From positions 187,948 through 232,094 of the forward strand of contig NW_003122410.1 of assembly GCF_000003605.2 (NCBI RefSeq): a stretch of DNA of 44,147 bases, given 5' to 3'. The stretch comes from Saccoglossus kowalevskii. Its lineage: Eukaryota > Hemichordata > Enteropneusta > Harrimaniidae. The notes below the pieces were generated by a model. That model was given only the letters and a program-made list of their open reading frames with translations. It did no database searches and had not been told where the DNA came from. Positions 11,474 through 23,566 of this stretch are shown in pieces. Position 1 is the first letter of the stretch. Every line of letters starts with the position of its first letter. The translations under genes and the position numbers were made by a program.

Positions 11474-13226
11474 TCAAACGGGAAGCTTATTAAGAATCTC
11501 GTCCCAGTCCGAGTTATTTAGAGAGTCCAGGATATCGGAATCACTTCCCAATGCTGAGTTTACTAGGAGATCATCACCAAGGGGAAAATCTGTGGTTTGA
11601 ATTGCACTATTGTTTGCATTGCTATATACTGGATTAGCACTAGTATTCGATATATTATGTTGAGTCACAGTTGGCATAGCAACCCGGCTTTGTGTACCTC
11701 TCTGGTTTAATTGTCCCTGTAATGCATAGTTCATCTGGTTCGGTTGACTTGCCATGCTTTGACCTAAATTTGACTGTGATTTATATTGTTGTTTTTGTTG
11801 TTGTTGGGCACTGAGAGTGTTCTCATGGAAACTCTGTGGATTGTTTACTCTGGAATTACTATAGTTACTATTTGGGGGCAATGTGATGTTGTTTGATCTC
11901 TGTGACTGGGTTTGGCTCGAAGGAAAATTACTGCCAGGCCTGGGTGGCGTACCTCTGTTCCATTCACCACCTGAGCGGTTAATTGGTGCTTGTGACGGCG
12001 GTTGTTGTTGCTGCTGTTGCTGCTGTTGTTGTTGTTGTTGTTGCTGCTGCTGCTTTGCATAGGCATTTCCACTCATTGCTAAAGCAACGTTTAATGCTCT
12101 TTCTCGCTGAAGAGCATCGCCATTGTAACCAGAAGGTCCTAAAGGATCATTTGGTCCCCCACTGATAATGTTTGTGTTCTGACCTGGACCNNNNNNNNNN
12201 NNNNNNNNNNNNNNNNNNNNNNNNNNNNNNNNNNNNNNNNTAGCCCGCCATGGCTGGGTTTGATCTGCTACGTTCAGCTGCTGGTTTGCACCAGCTATCA
12301 TTTGTGATTGGGTGCCAGCAGCCACCTGACTAGGGTTCAAAGGTGAGTGAGTTCTAGCTTGAGTTGTGTTTGTAGCATGTTGAATAGTGTGACCAGGTAT
12401 GGGGTGTTGGCCGTAAGGCACCTGGCCAACAGCTTGTGTATTGTTCATTGAATAATGCTTATTGCCCCCTATCTGTCGAATATTTGGGTTCAAAGTTCGT
12501 GGGATACCTGGAGCATTTCCAGGAAATCTAGGCTGTTGTCCACCAGCTTGAGTAGGTGGAGGCACCCCTGGTCTGGTATATTCAGGTGGTGGCCTTGTAA
12601 TATATCTCTGATACTGTTCATGTTCTTGTCGTAATCTCTCTTGCTCCTGTAACAGTCTTTGTTCTTGAAGTTTTTGTTCTTGTTGCAGCCGATGATTTTC
12701 TCGTTGCCTCAACATAACTTGTTGTCGAATATACTCTTGTTGCCGTTGGCGTTTCAGTTGTTGTTCTTCTTCTGTAGTATGGTGAGGCAAAGCCACATAC
12801 TGAGTTCTAGGTGGCTGTTGCTGCTGTTGTTGTTGTTGTTGTTGTTGTTGCTGCAATTGTTGCTCTTGCAAATGTTGTTGCAGCCTACTTTGTTGTTGCT
12901 GTTGTTGTTGTTGTTGCAGTAACTGTTGTTGATTCGGAGGAAAACCCTGTGGATACTGTCGCGCAGCATCAATTTCCTGTTTGAATCCACTGAGCATGCT
13001 CCTGTTTGCCTGCATTCCTCTGAGAGCTGCAATACTATTCTGCGAGGCACCTTCATGCCTATCTGGTAAATGCGAAAGTGGTTTTGTGTTGTTTAAACTG
13101 AACTGATCAGTCCCACTATTATTCAAAATTGGTTTACGGTCCTGCATTTGCTGCTGTCGCATTTTCAAATCTTGTTGCTGTTGCAGCTGTTGTTGTTGTT
13201 GTTGTTGCTGCTGCTGCTGCTGCTGC

Positions 13227-13257
<31 letters not shown>

Positions 13258-14239
13258 GCTGTAATGACAGCTGATTTTGTTGCATAAACAATGGCATTTC
13301 AGACTTTATAGTGTTAGCAGAAGCCATTGGATTGTATGGGAATTTCATATTTCCTTGCGGCTGCTGCCTAAGATGCTGCTGTTGAGCCGCCATGAGCTGC
13401 AGTTGAGAAGCTCGACTCATATTACCATTATCCTGTAATTGGAAATCCATACTGGAGGCAGGTGGGGTTAAATTCCCAGCAAAAGTGTTGATTGGCATGC
13501 CTGCATTGGGTGCAGTGGGCCGATATGCATTGGAGTGAGCAGGAGTTTGGGGTTCCTGCTTCATCACTCCTTCACCTTGTTGTTCACTTGAAGGTGACTT
13601 ATCCGGTTGAAGATCTTTAAGATCGCTTAATTGTTTTTTCAAGCCTTCTTCCTCATGTTTTAGATCCTCTTCCAATTTAGCCAGACTGTCCGGATCTTTG
13701 GCTAACTCATCCAGGATTGCCTGGAAATCATTATCATTCAAGTTTATTTCGCCGCCAAGCAGCGTATCTAGATCTAATTCGTTTCCTTTCCCATCTTTCT
13801 GTTTCCCTGCACAAGAGTTAAGAAACGGTTCCTGTTTGCATTCAACTAGTTGAGTATTTTCCGAGCTCTGATACGGTGATGGAACTTGTTGATGGTCTGT
13901 TGGGCATTGTCCGTTATGATGGGAATTAGAAAGCATATTGTTCATACTCGATTCAGTCGGCATTCCTAAACTGCCTTCTTCTTGTTGATTGGGATGAGTT
14001 TTAATCGTTGTTTGTACAGTAACATCCACGTTTGTTTGTATAGTCTGTTCATTAGTCTGCTGCACAATAGATAAAGACAAACTTGGCTGATTGACCAGTC
14101 CGTGACCTGGTTGCTGTGGACACGACCTCTTTGGTGATGAGACACAGTCATAACCATTCCGAAGAGGTACGTTATCTCCATTCGCTAACTTATCCTTCGG
14201 TGAACTACCACTTTCTAATTTCCTTTTCAAAATCTTTTG
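11474..14239 (-). CDS. mam: Mastermind-like Notch co-activator, large coding exon 2 (activation domains, poly-Q, C-terminus)
   Basis: Encodes residues 108-1028 plus the stop, in one open frame of 922 codons. The acceptor is TTTTTTGCAG|CAA, with a TTACTAAT branch-like site about 28 bases upstream. The order is: LKRKLE and SPK basic/Ser-Pro start; an acidic helix-rich segment (about 258-308, LDLDTLLGG...FQAILDEL), which matches in position and character the p300-binding activation region of MAMLs; poly-Q (25 Q, 434-458, then LQQQQ); a second Q block (about 540-585); a charged Q/R/E coiled-coil-like segment (about 593-652) running into YITRPPPEY, a MAML signature; a third poly-Q (18 Q, 837-854); and an acidic-hydrophobic end (DSDILDSLNNSDWDEILNKLPV region, last about 25 residues) that looks like a second activation motif. 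SUMO-type motifs surround K334, K419 and K527. A 50-N gap (12191-12240) replaces about residues 774-790; the frame agrees on both sides, but the true gap size is unknown. Vertebrate MAML genes split this part over more exons. Confidence 0.95.
11999..12052 (-). repeat. Poly-glutamine codon repeat 3 in mam (18 Q)
   Basis: Eighteen consecutive CAG/CAA codons (Q837-854) between NAYAK and PPSQAP. CAG and CAA are interspersed. Confidence 0.94.
12191..12240. other. Assembly gap inside mam exon 2
   Basis: Fifty N, a round placeholder size. The protein reads sensibly in one frame on both sides (…TQPWRA, then GPGQNTN…), so the missing DNA probably has a length of 2 modulo 3, as 50 does, or the agreement is chance. 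Residue numbers after about 774 are therefore provisional. Confidence 0.97.
12812..12930 (-). repeat. Poly-glutamine codon repeat 2 in mam (two runs with a spacer)
   Basis: Two Q runs of mostly CAA/CAG codons, separated by a short SRLQQHLQEQQL spacer (about residues 540-585). It ends at PPRTQY. It is part of the long Q-rich middle of the protein, which is typical of Mastermind proteins. Confidence 0.92.
13187..13261 (-). repeat. Poly-glutamine codon repeat 1 in mam (25 Q)
   Basis: Twenty-five consecutive CAG/CAA codons (Q434-458), followed by one CTG (L) and four more Q. The run is CAA-rich at both ends, with seven uninterrupted CAG codons at 13208-13228. Mixed codons usually slow expansion, so the pure CAG core is the part most likely to vary in length between alleles. 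Confidence 0.95.
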
Positions 14240-15438
14240 CTGCAAAAAATAATAAAAACAATAAATTAGTAAACAAATATATAAAAAACATTTCTGTGGA
14301 ATATAAAGTATCATAAGTTGATACAATAGACACTATACACAGACTCAAAAACAGATAATTCTAAACAGAACCAAAGACCTAAACTAAAGGTCTTTGACAG
14401 AACAGAAGTAAACAGGAAACCTACAGTCATGCTTCAATAAAACACAAACTGCTTTGCAAACTATGATGGCATCTCTACAGCAGACATAGTCATACTGACT
14501 GGAAGGATGTACAACTATACTGCCTATATGTCTGTACATGCTTGGACAACTATGATGTCACTTCCTGTTTCTTAGCACATACCTCAGCATGAAAGGAATA
14601 TGTACATTTGTTTTCAAAAGTGCGTGAATTATTCTATTCAGCAGCTATTCACGCCATTTCCTTTCATTAATTGGGGGACTAAACCCCGTAAATGGATTTT
14701 CAAATTGGAGATGAGTCCCTGTTTTAAATCAGACTGCTACTCTAATTTAATACTTTCTCTCACTACTTCCTGTGCAGAACAATTCAACCTTGTTTCTCAA
14801 CACAAATAACCACAAATACTCAAGATAGAATCGTGTGATAGGATTTATTAAGGACACTCAATACATGACGAAATATCAACTTTTAATTCCTGGAATAAAA
14901 AAATGAGGAATTTTTTAATTTTCGATAATTATAAAATATTTTAAACTATTAATTAATACATTTTTAGCAAGAATATACAAATACATACAATGTATGTATG
15001 ATATAAATAATTGCTTCATACTTGTGTAATAAATCCTCCGCAGCAATAAATTGAATTATAAATAAAGTTCACTGACATAATTAATAAATGTGACTGGGAA
15101 TACAAAAGCATAAAATAATTCATTATGTTAGAGAAAAATTTTATATTAAGGTGAACAAATGTCGTCAACATTTCAAAGTTGAACAGAAAAAAAATATCCA
15201 CCCTTCTTGGCATTTACCAGTAAATGTAAAAAGTCAAATTAAATTGTACTAATCTGAATAACCTCTGCTGTAAAATGTGATAAAATATCAATTTTGCAAA
15301 CCAAAGATAACATTTTAGGTATATATTAATGTGAAACTATAGCTCAGCAAAATTTGCTTCGGCATGTAAACTCTGCAGTTATTTGTAAATAGTGTGGCAA
15401 CTTCACCCAAAGTCATTTGAGTGTCAGGCAGAGTTCAT
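14240..15438. other. Intron segment, nothing recognised
   Basis: Apart from the acceptor and branch-like site of exon 2 at its left end, there is only AT-rich DNA, with one small ATACATAC/GTATGTAT hairpin near 14981-15000. Confidence 0.6.
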
Positions 15439-15572
15439 GAAATCACCCCTATATAAGTGGGTGAGTGTTGGTGGTTGCTTGGGACCAGCTTAACACTACA
15501 CTACCTGAAGCCATAAAAGACTGGACAGTATGCCATCGGTTGCTAGGGACCAAATCGATTGCTAAGGGACAA
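15439..15572. repeat. Short GTTGCTNGGGAC repeats next to a TATATAAG palindrome
   Basis: TCACCC-CTATATAAGT-GGGTGA (about 15443-15464) is a 6-bp-stem palindrome around TATATAAG. Downstream, GTTGCTTGGGACCA (15473), GTTGCTAGGGACCA (15539) and ATTGCTAAGGGAC (15559) repeat one word three times. The function is unknown. Confidence 0.6.
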
Positions 15573-15968
15573 ACTCAAATTTGATGGATTCTACTTTAGC
15601 AGTAGAGTGATAAAGTGACTGTCAATCTAGTGAGATCAATCAAAGCACCGTTACTAATGACTATTGTCAGGAGTTTTTATATTCACAATATAATTTTCAC
15701 TTCCAAGTTGACCATGTCTGAATATTCCAAATTACTTTAAAAACATCAATATGTTGACAACAGCGCACTATACAATTCATCAGTTTGAATCAGATTAATG
15801 ATTGTAGATTGCGTTTCAATTCTCTTGGCATTTATTCTCACTATTACCTCTAGTGCGGTGAAAAAAAATCAGAGAAAACCTCTTCATATTTATAATGTAT
15901 ACCTACAAATTTCATCCACCTTTTATAGACAAAAGTATTACCGACAATCGTCAATCAAATTCTTGAAA

Positions 15969-16117
15969 TACTGTCAAATACTTTATTTTGTATGGAATTT
16001 ATTTTCACTGGTCTTTGACGAGTTGAAAATTCGTTGGAATTTATTTTTTTACTGAATCATTCTTTCAGCACAAATAGGGAAAATTAATTTCAAGCGAAAA
16101 TAAAGTATTTTACAGTA
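15969..16117 (+). mobile_element. MITE D2, TACTGTAAAATAC family, internally shortened (149 bp)
   Basis: Starts TACTGTCAAATACTTTATTT and ends AAAATAAAGTATTTTACAGTA. The interior matches D1/D3 but lacks about 45 bp of the left arm. Confidence 0.82.
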
Positions 16118-19029
16118 CTAGTTGTTCAATTAATATTTATAAATTGTTTTTAATTTAAATATTCGTACAATAATAGTGGACTTTTGACTTCAAAATAATT
16201 TATATTTCAGTTGTATTTGCAACCAAAGTTATTGACAGTCTTATCTTTTGAGAACTTGACATTTTCCATTTTTAATTAAAATTTTAATTGTTCTCAGTTC
16301 TGCAAATCTAAATCTTTTGAAAGTTTATTCAGGTATACCACATATATACATTGTCATAACATCACGCTAAAATGTGATAAAAAAAAATGAGAACGAAATT
16401 TTGTGATTTTCAAGACAAAAAAAAATCCCAGCGGTTTGAAATTTGATATTCTTTTTTTCACTGAAAATTAATTGCCATACGGGAAAGATGCAACATCATC
16501 CTTCAATACTTTTAATTCGTCTAGATTCTATTAAAAAAGAAATATGATCAGTGAAATATTACTAATATGCTTGCCAGTCCAGTAACTCTTTTTTAAACAT
16601 TAAACATAAATCAAAATAGATTTTTCAATTTAGATTTAATTTCTGAATTGTGATCTACTTCTGACAAGCATTGTCAGATTGTTTCTGACTACATTGCGAA
16701 TATCGGTAGTAACTTAACCTCAAGGGTCTTGTATTATATTAAAATTACATGGCGATTGTGTTTGAGCAAAAAAAATATAATATTAGCACAAAATAAAAAT
16801 TTACTTTCAAAAAAAAGCTCACATATTTTCCTTTGCAAAAGTCTTAAAAATATAATTCACAGTTGTGAGATATGAAATTCCATATCGTACCATAACCGTT
16901 GTCACGGAGAATCTTTAATATAATAATCGGTTAGTTATTTAAATGCCCCGTGAGTGGCCTCCGTCATTATCAGTACACAATTAAACACATCTAACCTACA
17001 GTCTCGCCACACAAGCAGCTTCTAACAATTCATAATGCTGTGATACGCTAACTTCAACATTAAAGATTGTGTTTCTTTTATCAGTCGCTTGCGCACTCAA
17101 TGCAAATGATGAAAACGAGATTACGTTATTTACCGTAACACTGGAGCCAATCCGAAAGGTGCAAATTGCGTATTAGTCAACTAGAATTTTAAATGCATAT
17201 TATTTTCAGGTTATGTAGCACCAAATCCCTTGACTGTAGAAACCAGCTTCAATAATGTAAATGCAAATAGCCCCCACCCTAGCATGTACATTTACAGTCA
17301 AAAGTGTTTTTTTTTAATCACTCAATGATAAAATTTTATTTTTCGTCCTTTTGATGAAAAGACTTAAGTGTCTGGCAAAGATTAATTATGTCAACAGTCT
17401 GATACGACTTCCTGACCCATACCTGTCTGTTTTATTTAACTTATCATTTACATCCCATGAGTGATTATCAGTCGCTATATCTGATTGGTTCATACAACAG
17501 ACAACAAACAAATTCAATCACTATTATCCAATCAATTAAGTTGTACTATACAGTCATATAATGTCTTTTCAAAGCAGTAATTCTGTCACTCACTTGAGGG
17601 AGAGAACAGGGTTTGTCACTCATTGGGTCGGATGGGGTGGGGGCGGGTTCAGGGGTGGTGGTGAGAGGTGTATGTGAAATGAAGGTTATTCTCAGGTATT
17701 GACCTATTCACTTGTTTGGGAAATAATTTACAAAAAAAAAAAAGGTAAGGTTTAATTAAATCCCCCTCCCCTTTTTTAAACAAAAATAAATTTACCCAGA
17801 ATATCCATGTCAAATGAATTCATTCGTATGTCGGCAAAATTTAAGTAGTAGGAAAACAACAAAAGGAGAAAATCTTGTCGAGGAACAACCGCTATTTATT
17901 CCCTTGCCCCGTCGCCAACAATGAAAACAATGAACATATCTCTGTTGACATTACTTGGCACTCTTTCAAACTATATTGACGAACTCAAACAAAGCCGACA
18001 GACAAGCACCCAACTGGGGAGGCTGTGCTGTTACTTTGAAAGCGGTCGTGATTACCTCCTGCTACCCTGGGAATGTATGACAGCACCAGCTTTTCGACTC
18101 TTTTATTTCACCACTGTTTAACTTTCTGAAAAGTCAAAACTGACTTATAAAAAGACAGCAGTGATAGCACCTCATATTTCCATGCACATACCACCAAACA
18201 TACAGTTAAATTAAAATTATTAGAAGTTTATTAGCTGTAACTTAAGCAGTTAAACAAAATTACATGTTGACTTAAGGAAGGTTTTTTTAAGTTAATCTAA
18301 CATTTTTTTTTACCGAAAAAAAACAACACAAATTTTCAGAAGTACAAAGAATCAGCATTGGGATCAAGGCTTCAAAAAAGAAAATTTTTCCAGAGAAATA
18401 ATTGCAACTACTATGTATATATGGATGGACTGGTTGGTGTGTATTTCATAACTTGTATTGGGTTGCAGCGCAGAGACAACATGGCAATTGTTGGCGGATT
18501 TTAAGTAGAAAAATGCATCTTAGTAAGCTGTGTGTGTCGTTACAAAAAACATACCAGCCATGGAGCATTTTTCATTTTAGGTGACAATTTGGAATGTTCC
18601 ACAATTGTTCTCAGTTGGCAATAAAAACATTTGATAAAGAAACTAACCACGGTATTTCTTTTTGTTGATTTAACTTTTAGTCAGAGGCATACACAGTATA
18701 CTGTTTCCTTTAGGTGTGTATGTATTTAATGAAGTGGGTTTCAGGGGCCTTGATCGTTTTTATTTTATTTCATTACAGCCCCCCCCCCCCTCAGAAAAGG
18801 CTTATCATAACATGCGTTCAACAAACTATTTTAATATAAATTAAAATTAAAAATAGACTTTAATTTTTAGGCAGATTATTGTTAAACTTTAAATGCCATG
18901 AACTTTGTTTTTTGATCTATGTAAAGAATTATGTTTGTGAGACTAAATGAATATGCATAAATTTCAGGACACACAAAAATCAAGTAAACAGTAACAAGTC
19001 AGCTGCAAGGTTTATTTTCGTATTGACAG
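16118..19029. other. Intron segment, no gene seen
   Basis: AT-rich. It holds a G-rich run (17625-17668, listed separately) and a C12 run at about 18779-18790. The open frames at 17921-18121 and 18402-18584 show no recognisable protein. Confidence 0.58.
17634..17655 (+). other. G-quadruplex motif on the plus strand
   Basis: Four runs of three or more G with loops of 1, 1 and 4 bases (GGGG-T-GGGGG-C-GGG-TTCA-GGGG). The plus strand is the template strand of mam, so the motif would form in DNA and not in the pre-mRNA. It is striking in such AT-rich DNA. Confidence 0.75.
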
Positions 19030-19216
19030 TACTGTGAAATACTTTATTTTAGCTGGAATTAATTTTCCCCTGAAAAATTTTTTTAGGTGTGACGTATGAA
19101 AATTATTTTCACTGATTTTTGTTGAGTTGAATGTAAAATACAAGAAAAAAAGTATATTTGCTGAATTCTATTTACACTGAAACATCCATTCAGCAAAAAT
19201 AAAATATTTTACAGTA
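19030..19216 (+). mobile_element. MITE D3, TACTGTAAAATAC family (187 bp)
   Basis: TACTGTGAAATACTTTATTT at the left and AAAATATTTTACAGTA at the right, with an interior colinear with D1. Plus orientation, 275 bp from the inverted copy D4. Confidence 0.86.
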
Positions 19217-19491
19217 TTTAATTTCTAGGGATCTCCTTTTCGATCAGTATTAGCCCAAAAAAAACAACAACTTATGTTGCCCTCGAGTCGGAAAATTTAA
19301 CAATTGGGTCGGTCAGTCGGATTTTTTATTCTTTTTTAAACTCGTGAAAACTAAGGGTATCCTAAATAGCCGAGGTATGTGGGGAAAAAAACGCGACCCA
19401 ATATTTCATATTTTTCAGTCAGTCGCAACAACAATGTTTTTTTTTGGCCTTATATTAATGTCCTTTAAAATCACATTTAAAAATTGTTGAG

Positions 19492-19703
19492 TACTGTAGA
19501 ATAGTTTATTTTCGCTTGGAATTTATTTTCGCTATTTTCGCTGAAAGGATGATTCCGTGAAAATAAAATCCAGCGAATATACTTTTTTTCCTACATTTCA
19601 CATTAAACTCATCAAAAATCAGTGAAAATAAATTCCATACAAAACGCCCAAAATGCCTTTTCAGTGAAAATTAATTCCAACGAAAATAAAGTATTCCACA
19701 GTA
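19492..19703 (-). mobile_element. MITE D4, TACTGTAAAATAC family, inverted (212 bp)
   Basis: TACTGTAGAATAGTTTATTT at the left and AAAATAAAGTATTCCACAGTA at the right. The interior is the reverse complement of D1/D3 (AAAATCAGTGAAAATAAATT, then CCATACAAAACG). It is the longest copy and probably closest to full length. Confidence 0.86.
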
Positions 19704-22700
19704 TATATACCACAACATTTCTGTCTTTTTGACAAACAAGTTTATTTATAACTGCAAGTAATATATGAAATGATGTATTCTTTTAAATAGAAAAAAATTA
19801 CCTTATCTTATTTAGGAGTAGATTCACAGGATAGTCATTGAGTATAGCAACAAACAATGTATTATTTAATGCAATGTATAGATTATATGTGTAATGATAT
19901 AAGGAACATGTATTGAACACGACATGGTGCAGCAACCACTGTCCTTTGAGTGATGCAAATAGAAGCAATCTATCTACCAATAAAAATCATGTTTATTGAT
20001 TCTAAAAATAGCCAAACATTTTTTTGATGGAGATTCAAACCAGAATGACATTTAAAAAGATTATTTTTTTGATAAAGGCAGTACAAGAAAAGAATAGAGC
20101 ATCTCCAGTTCAAAATAAGAACCAACATTATTAAAAATAAACTGAAACAATTTGTTTGCTTTTATAAACAGCTAAGAGCAATAATAATGGGTTGGGTAAA
20201 TAGATTAGTGAGTGGGAGGGCTGTTATGAAATGCACATGCATACTGTGCTTGTTTTGTCAGGTAGTCAGACTTACAAATGCTTCATATTCACAAACTGCT
20301 CACACCTTGTCAAATTCAATAATGTAGTAGAGTCAGTCCAAGACATCAACAAGAACTGATTAATTTCATCTTAAGAACGCGAGTGAAATTCAGATCGTCA
20401 AACAGGATTATTAGATTACCATGGATACTACTGTATTTGCATCTATTCAACCACAGTTTCCATCAACAATAAATAAGTACCACCCAGCGGTATTACAGAG
20501 TACATGTACATTCATATTCCAACGTTAAGTGTGACCCTAATTATCGTTATTCAGGATTTTTAAATGCCTTTGCACTTTCCCATTGAGAAGACAATCCCTG
20601 AAAACTGTAGAACCCTCATGATTATAAGTGCTGGACGTTCGAGCTTTTTTTCCAGCTGCTTTCATTAAAGTACCTGGGAAACACATGTTACACAGATGTC
20701 CAAAAACAATTATTCGTAAATGAATACAATTATATATCTAAGAACAGAATAAATAAATATGCAAATTTTTACCGCCACAGTGGTTTAAATTTCTGTGGAG
20801 AACACTGATACGTGTGACCGAAATAATAATTATTGAATTTGCTTTTTAAGGCAATGCTTAGATTGTAACCTTTCCTCTGCAAACACGAGAAAATATGTAA
20901 GGTTGTGATAGCATGGTTGCCATTTTGAAAAGTGAAACTTGAGTCTATCTATGCATTCAATGACCTGATACGTGAATGCATGTTTTTCATTGGTCAATCA
21001 TTTGACCCTGTGTCATATTTGGGGCGTAATATCTCAAGCTTATTGTGTAAAATTAGATTTCTAATCGGATCTAATGAACATTTAACATAATTGTTTGAGA
21101 TGAAGATTACTTGCTTTCAGAGCACAAACTTTATTCTCAAAATTAGATTTGCATGTTTTATTTTTTCTTGTTGCTTCCAAAAACATCGTCTATTAAAACC
21201 TAGTACAGAATTTCACTACTCAAGTTCCCTGCATATTTCAGTTCAGAGTAAAGGCGAAAATTTACTAATCATTTGAAATGTTACCAAAATTTATTTTGAT
21301 ATGTAGTTTTTAATTTCACCTACCAACGCCGGTTAGCCATCTAAGCAGCGATCATATTTTAGTGATCTGTGTATTGGGATACCTACTCTATTTTCACATA
21401 CGGTATAACGCCATCAAATAAATCAATCATTCGATAATCTTTTGCACCCCGAAAAAAAAAATTTATTCCTCATTCAATTGATTTTAAAATTTGTTGATTT
21501 CTGAACAATAAAAATAAGATTTTCATCAGTTTTCCAGTAATTCAGGGAAACAGAAACCAAAAAAACACACAAATGTGTTGGTGAGAATTTCACAGGCACT
21601 TTAAGTTGAAGAGGAATGCTCTCCACACAAGCCTACTCTCACAACAAATCACTCTAATCCTTGAATAAGCCATCAACAAATTATTATTTTTTCACACGTT
21701 GGCTGAAGTAAATTTGTTGTGTGTAGATGAATTATTTGAGTGTTTTTTAGTCAGTGGTTAGATAATTTTAGAATGTCATAAAAATTAGAAAGTGTGAAAA
21801 TAGGAAACAAAACACGGAAACAATTATGAAAAAACAATATGATCCCACAGGGCAATTTCAGGGATTCTTAAGGCTATCTTGAGTAGCAGAAAAAAAAATT
21901 ATTCAAAATAACAACCGGTTCAAAACATGTTAGTCAGTTTCCTCAAAAAAAGTTTCAATGTCATCAATTACTGGTTATAAATAGCAGCTTTAACAGTAAG
22001 TATTGTTACTTATATGTTTGCACACAACTATTCCATCTACTAGAAATTAAAAATCAATATATTATGGAAATTGTTACTAATATTCAGAACTGAAGCATGA
22101 CTTTAATGGTTTTATTAACACTTTTTTGGTTTAAGTTTTTTTTTTATAAAACTTCATATCTTTAAAAGGTGAAAATAAAAATATTAATTGCATGCCATTC
22201 TTAATTATGTTCAAAAAATTGCAACAAAAGACAACATACTCTGGAGTAATCAATAAGTAGAGGATAAGACAGATGTTTCAGGGCCAAGAAAAACATGTGT
22301 TGTCAAAAAGTGTATTTTGCAAGTGTTAAGCCTGAGTTCAACAAAAGTACACGTTGTTGGGAGGGTTGCTGGCAGATAAATGAACACGTTTTGAACTGCG
22401 TTTGCATGATTTAATTATCCATTGCTTTCATTGTAATACTGAAATCATCAACCAACTGTTCCCTTAGCAACAGAGGACAAAAAATTTGCATCCAAACACA
22501 ATAGCATTATCATGCTAATAGACTGAATTGTTTTTCTGCAAATTACAAAAAACCCCGGGCAGCCACTCAACATGAATAATTCACCTCCTTGAAAAGAATC
22601 TTCTTAAATATCACCATTTTGTCAAAAATCTGTGAACTCGATCAGGCATTTCAAAAGTATTAACACTCTGTCTAACAGCAAGAAAGCAGCGTTACCATGT

Positions 22701-23371
22701 GGCTACTGCAAAGGTCTGACAAAAGCCTCTGCATTTGGTGGCTTTGGTAAATTTTAATAATACAAATGTAACACAATGGTGTACATACACCAGCTGGGCA
22801 ACATGATCACCGTTTCATCCACTATCACTACAAGTCAATAATCCATGAAAATAATAATATCACATTCAACTATAATAATCGCTACATTGACTCTCATAAT
22901 TCTGATGAGCTTATGATTTGGAACGATTAGCTCGCTAACCAGTCAAACACTTGTACATGCAGTGACTATCATACGGTACTTCAGAATAAATTTAATTATA
23001 TGTTTGGGGTTATTGATTCCAGTTTCTCATGTTCCACTTAAAATGAATTTAAGGTTTCTATGTGTGGTTTGGCATCACATACAAATGTCCTGTTCTGTTG
23101 TGTGGTTTGCACCACGATATAAATTCTATTATTCTATTATTATTATTCTTTCTGTATAAATAAAGCATCTGTTTACAATGTTTTTATTTTTAGGTCCAGT
23201 CATCGATAAACATTTCCCAAAATAGAATATTTTATTAAATAAATGTAACCCATGCAGAGCAATGTACATATCTACATCACGACTTACGCTAAAGTGAAGG
23301 CATTATTTTGAAAAAATTTAACTGTTGTCAAAAACTTGTGTTTTTCGCAATAATTAAAGGTACTCATAATA
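19704..23371. other. Intron segment, no gene seen
   Basis: AT-rich and non-coding. No repeats were recognised beyond homopolymers. The short open frames here lack any protein-like composition. Confidence 0.58.
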
Positions 23372-23566
23372 TATTGAAAAGTAATTTATTTTCACTTAGA
23401 ATTCGTTTTCACTATTTTCGTTAAATCAAAATTAAGTGAATATACCATTTTTCCTATATTTTACACTAAATTCATCAACAATCAGTGAAAATAAACTCTA
23501 TACAAAACAGAAAAAATATCTTTTCAGCGAAAATTTATTTCCGCTAAAATAAAGTATTTTACAGTA
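23372..23566 (-). mobile_element. MITE D5, TACTGTAAAATAC family, inverted (about 195 bp)
   Basis: The right end AAAATAAAGTATTTTACAGTA is well kept; the left end has decayed to TATTGAAAAGTAATTTATTT. The interior matches D4 in the same orientation, with a small deletion. Confidence 0.82.

Noticed and set aside
11845-13056. Asn/Ser- and Leu-rich open frames on both strands over mam exon 2
   Set aside because: These are other-frame readings of the CAG/CAA glutamine runs.
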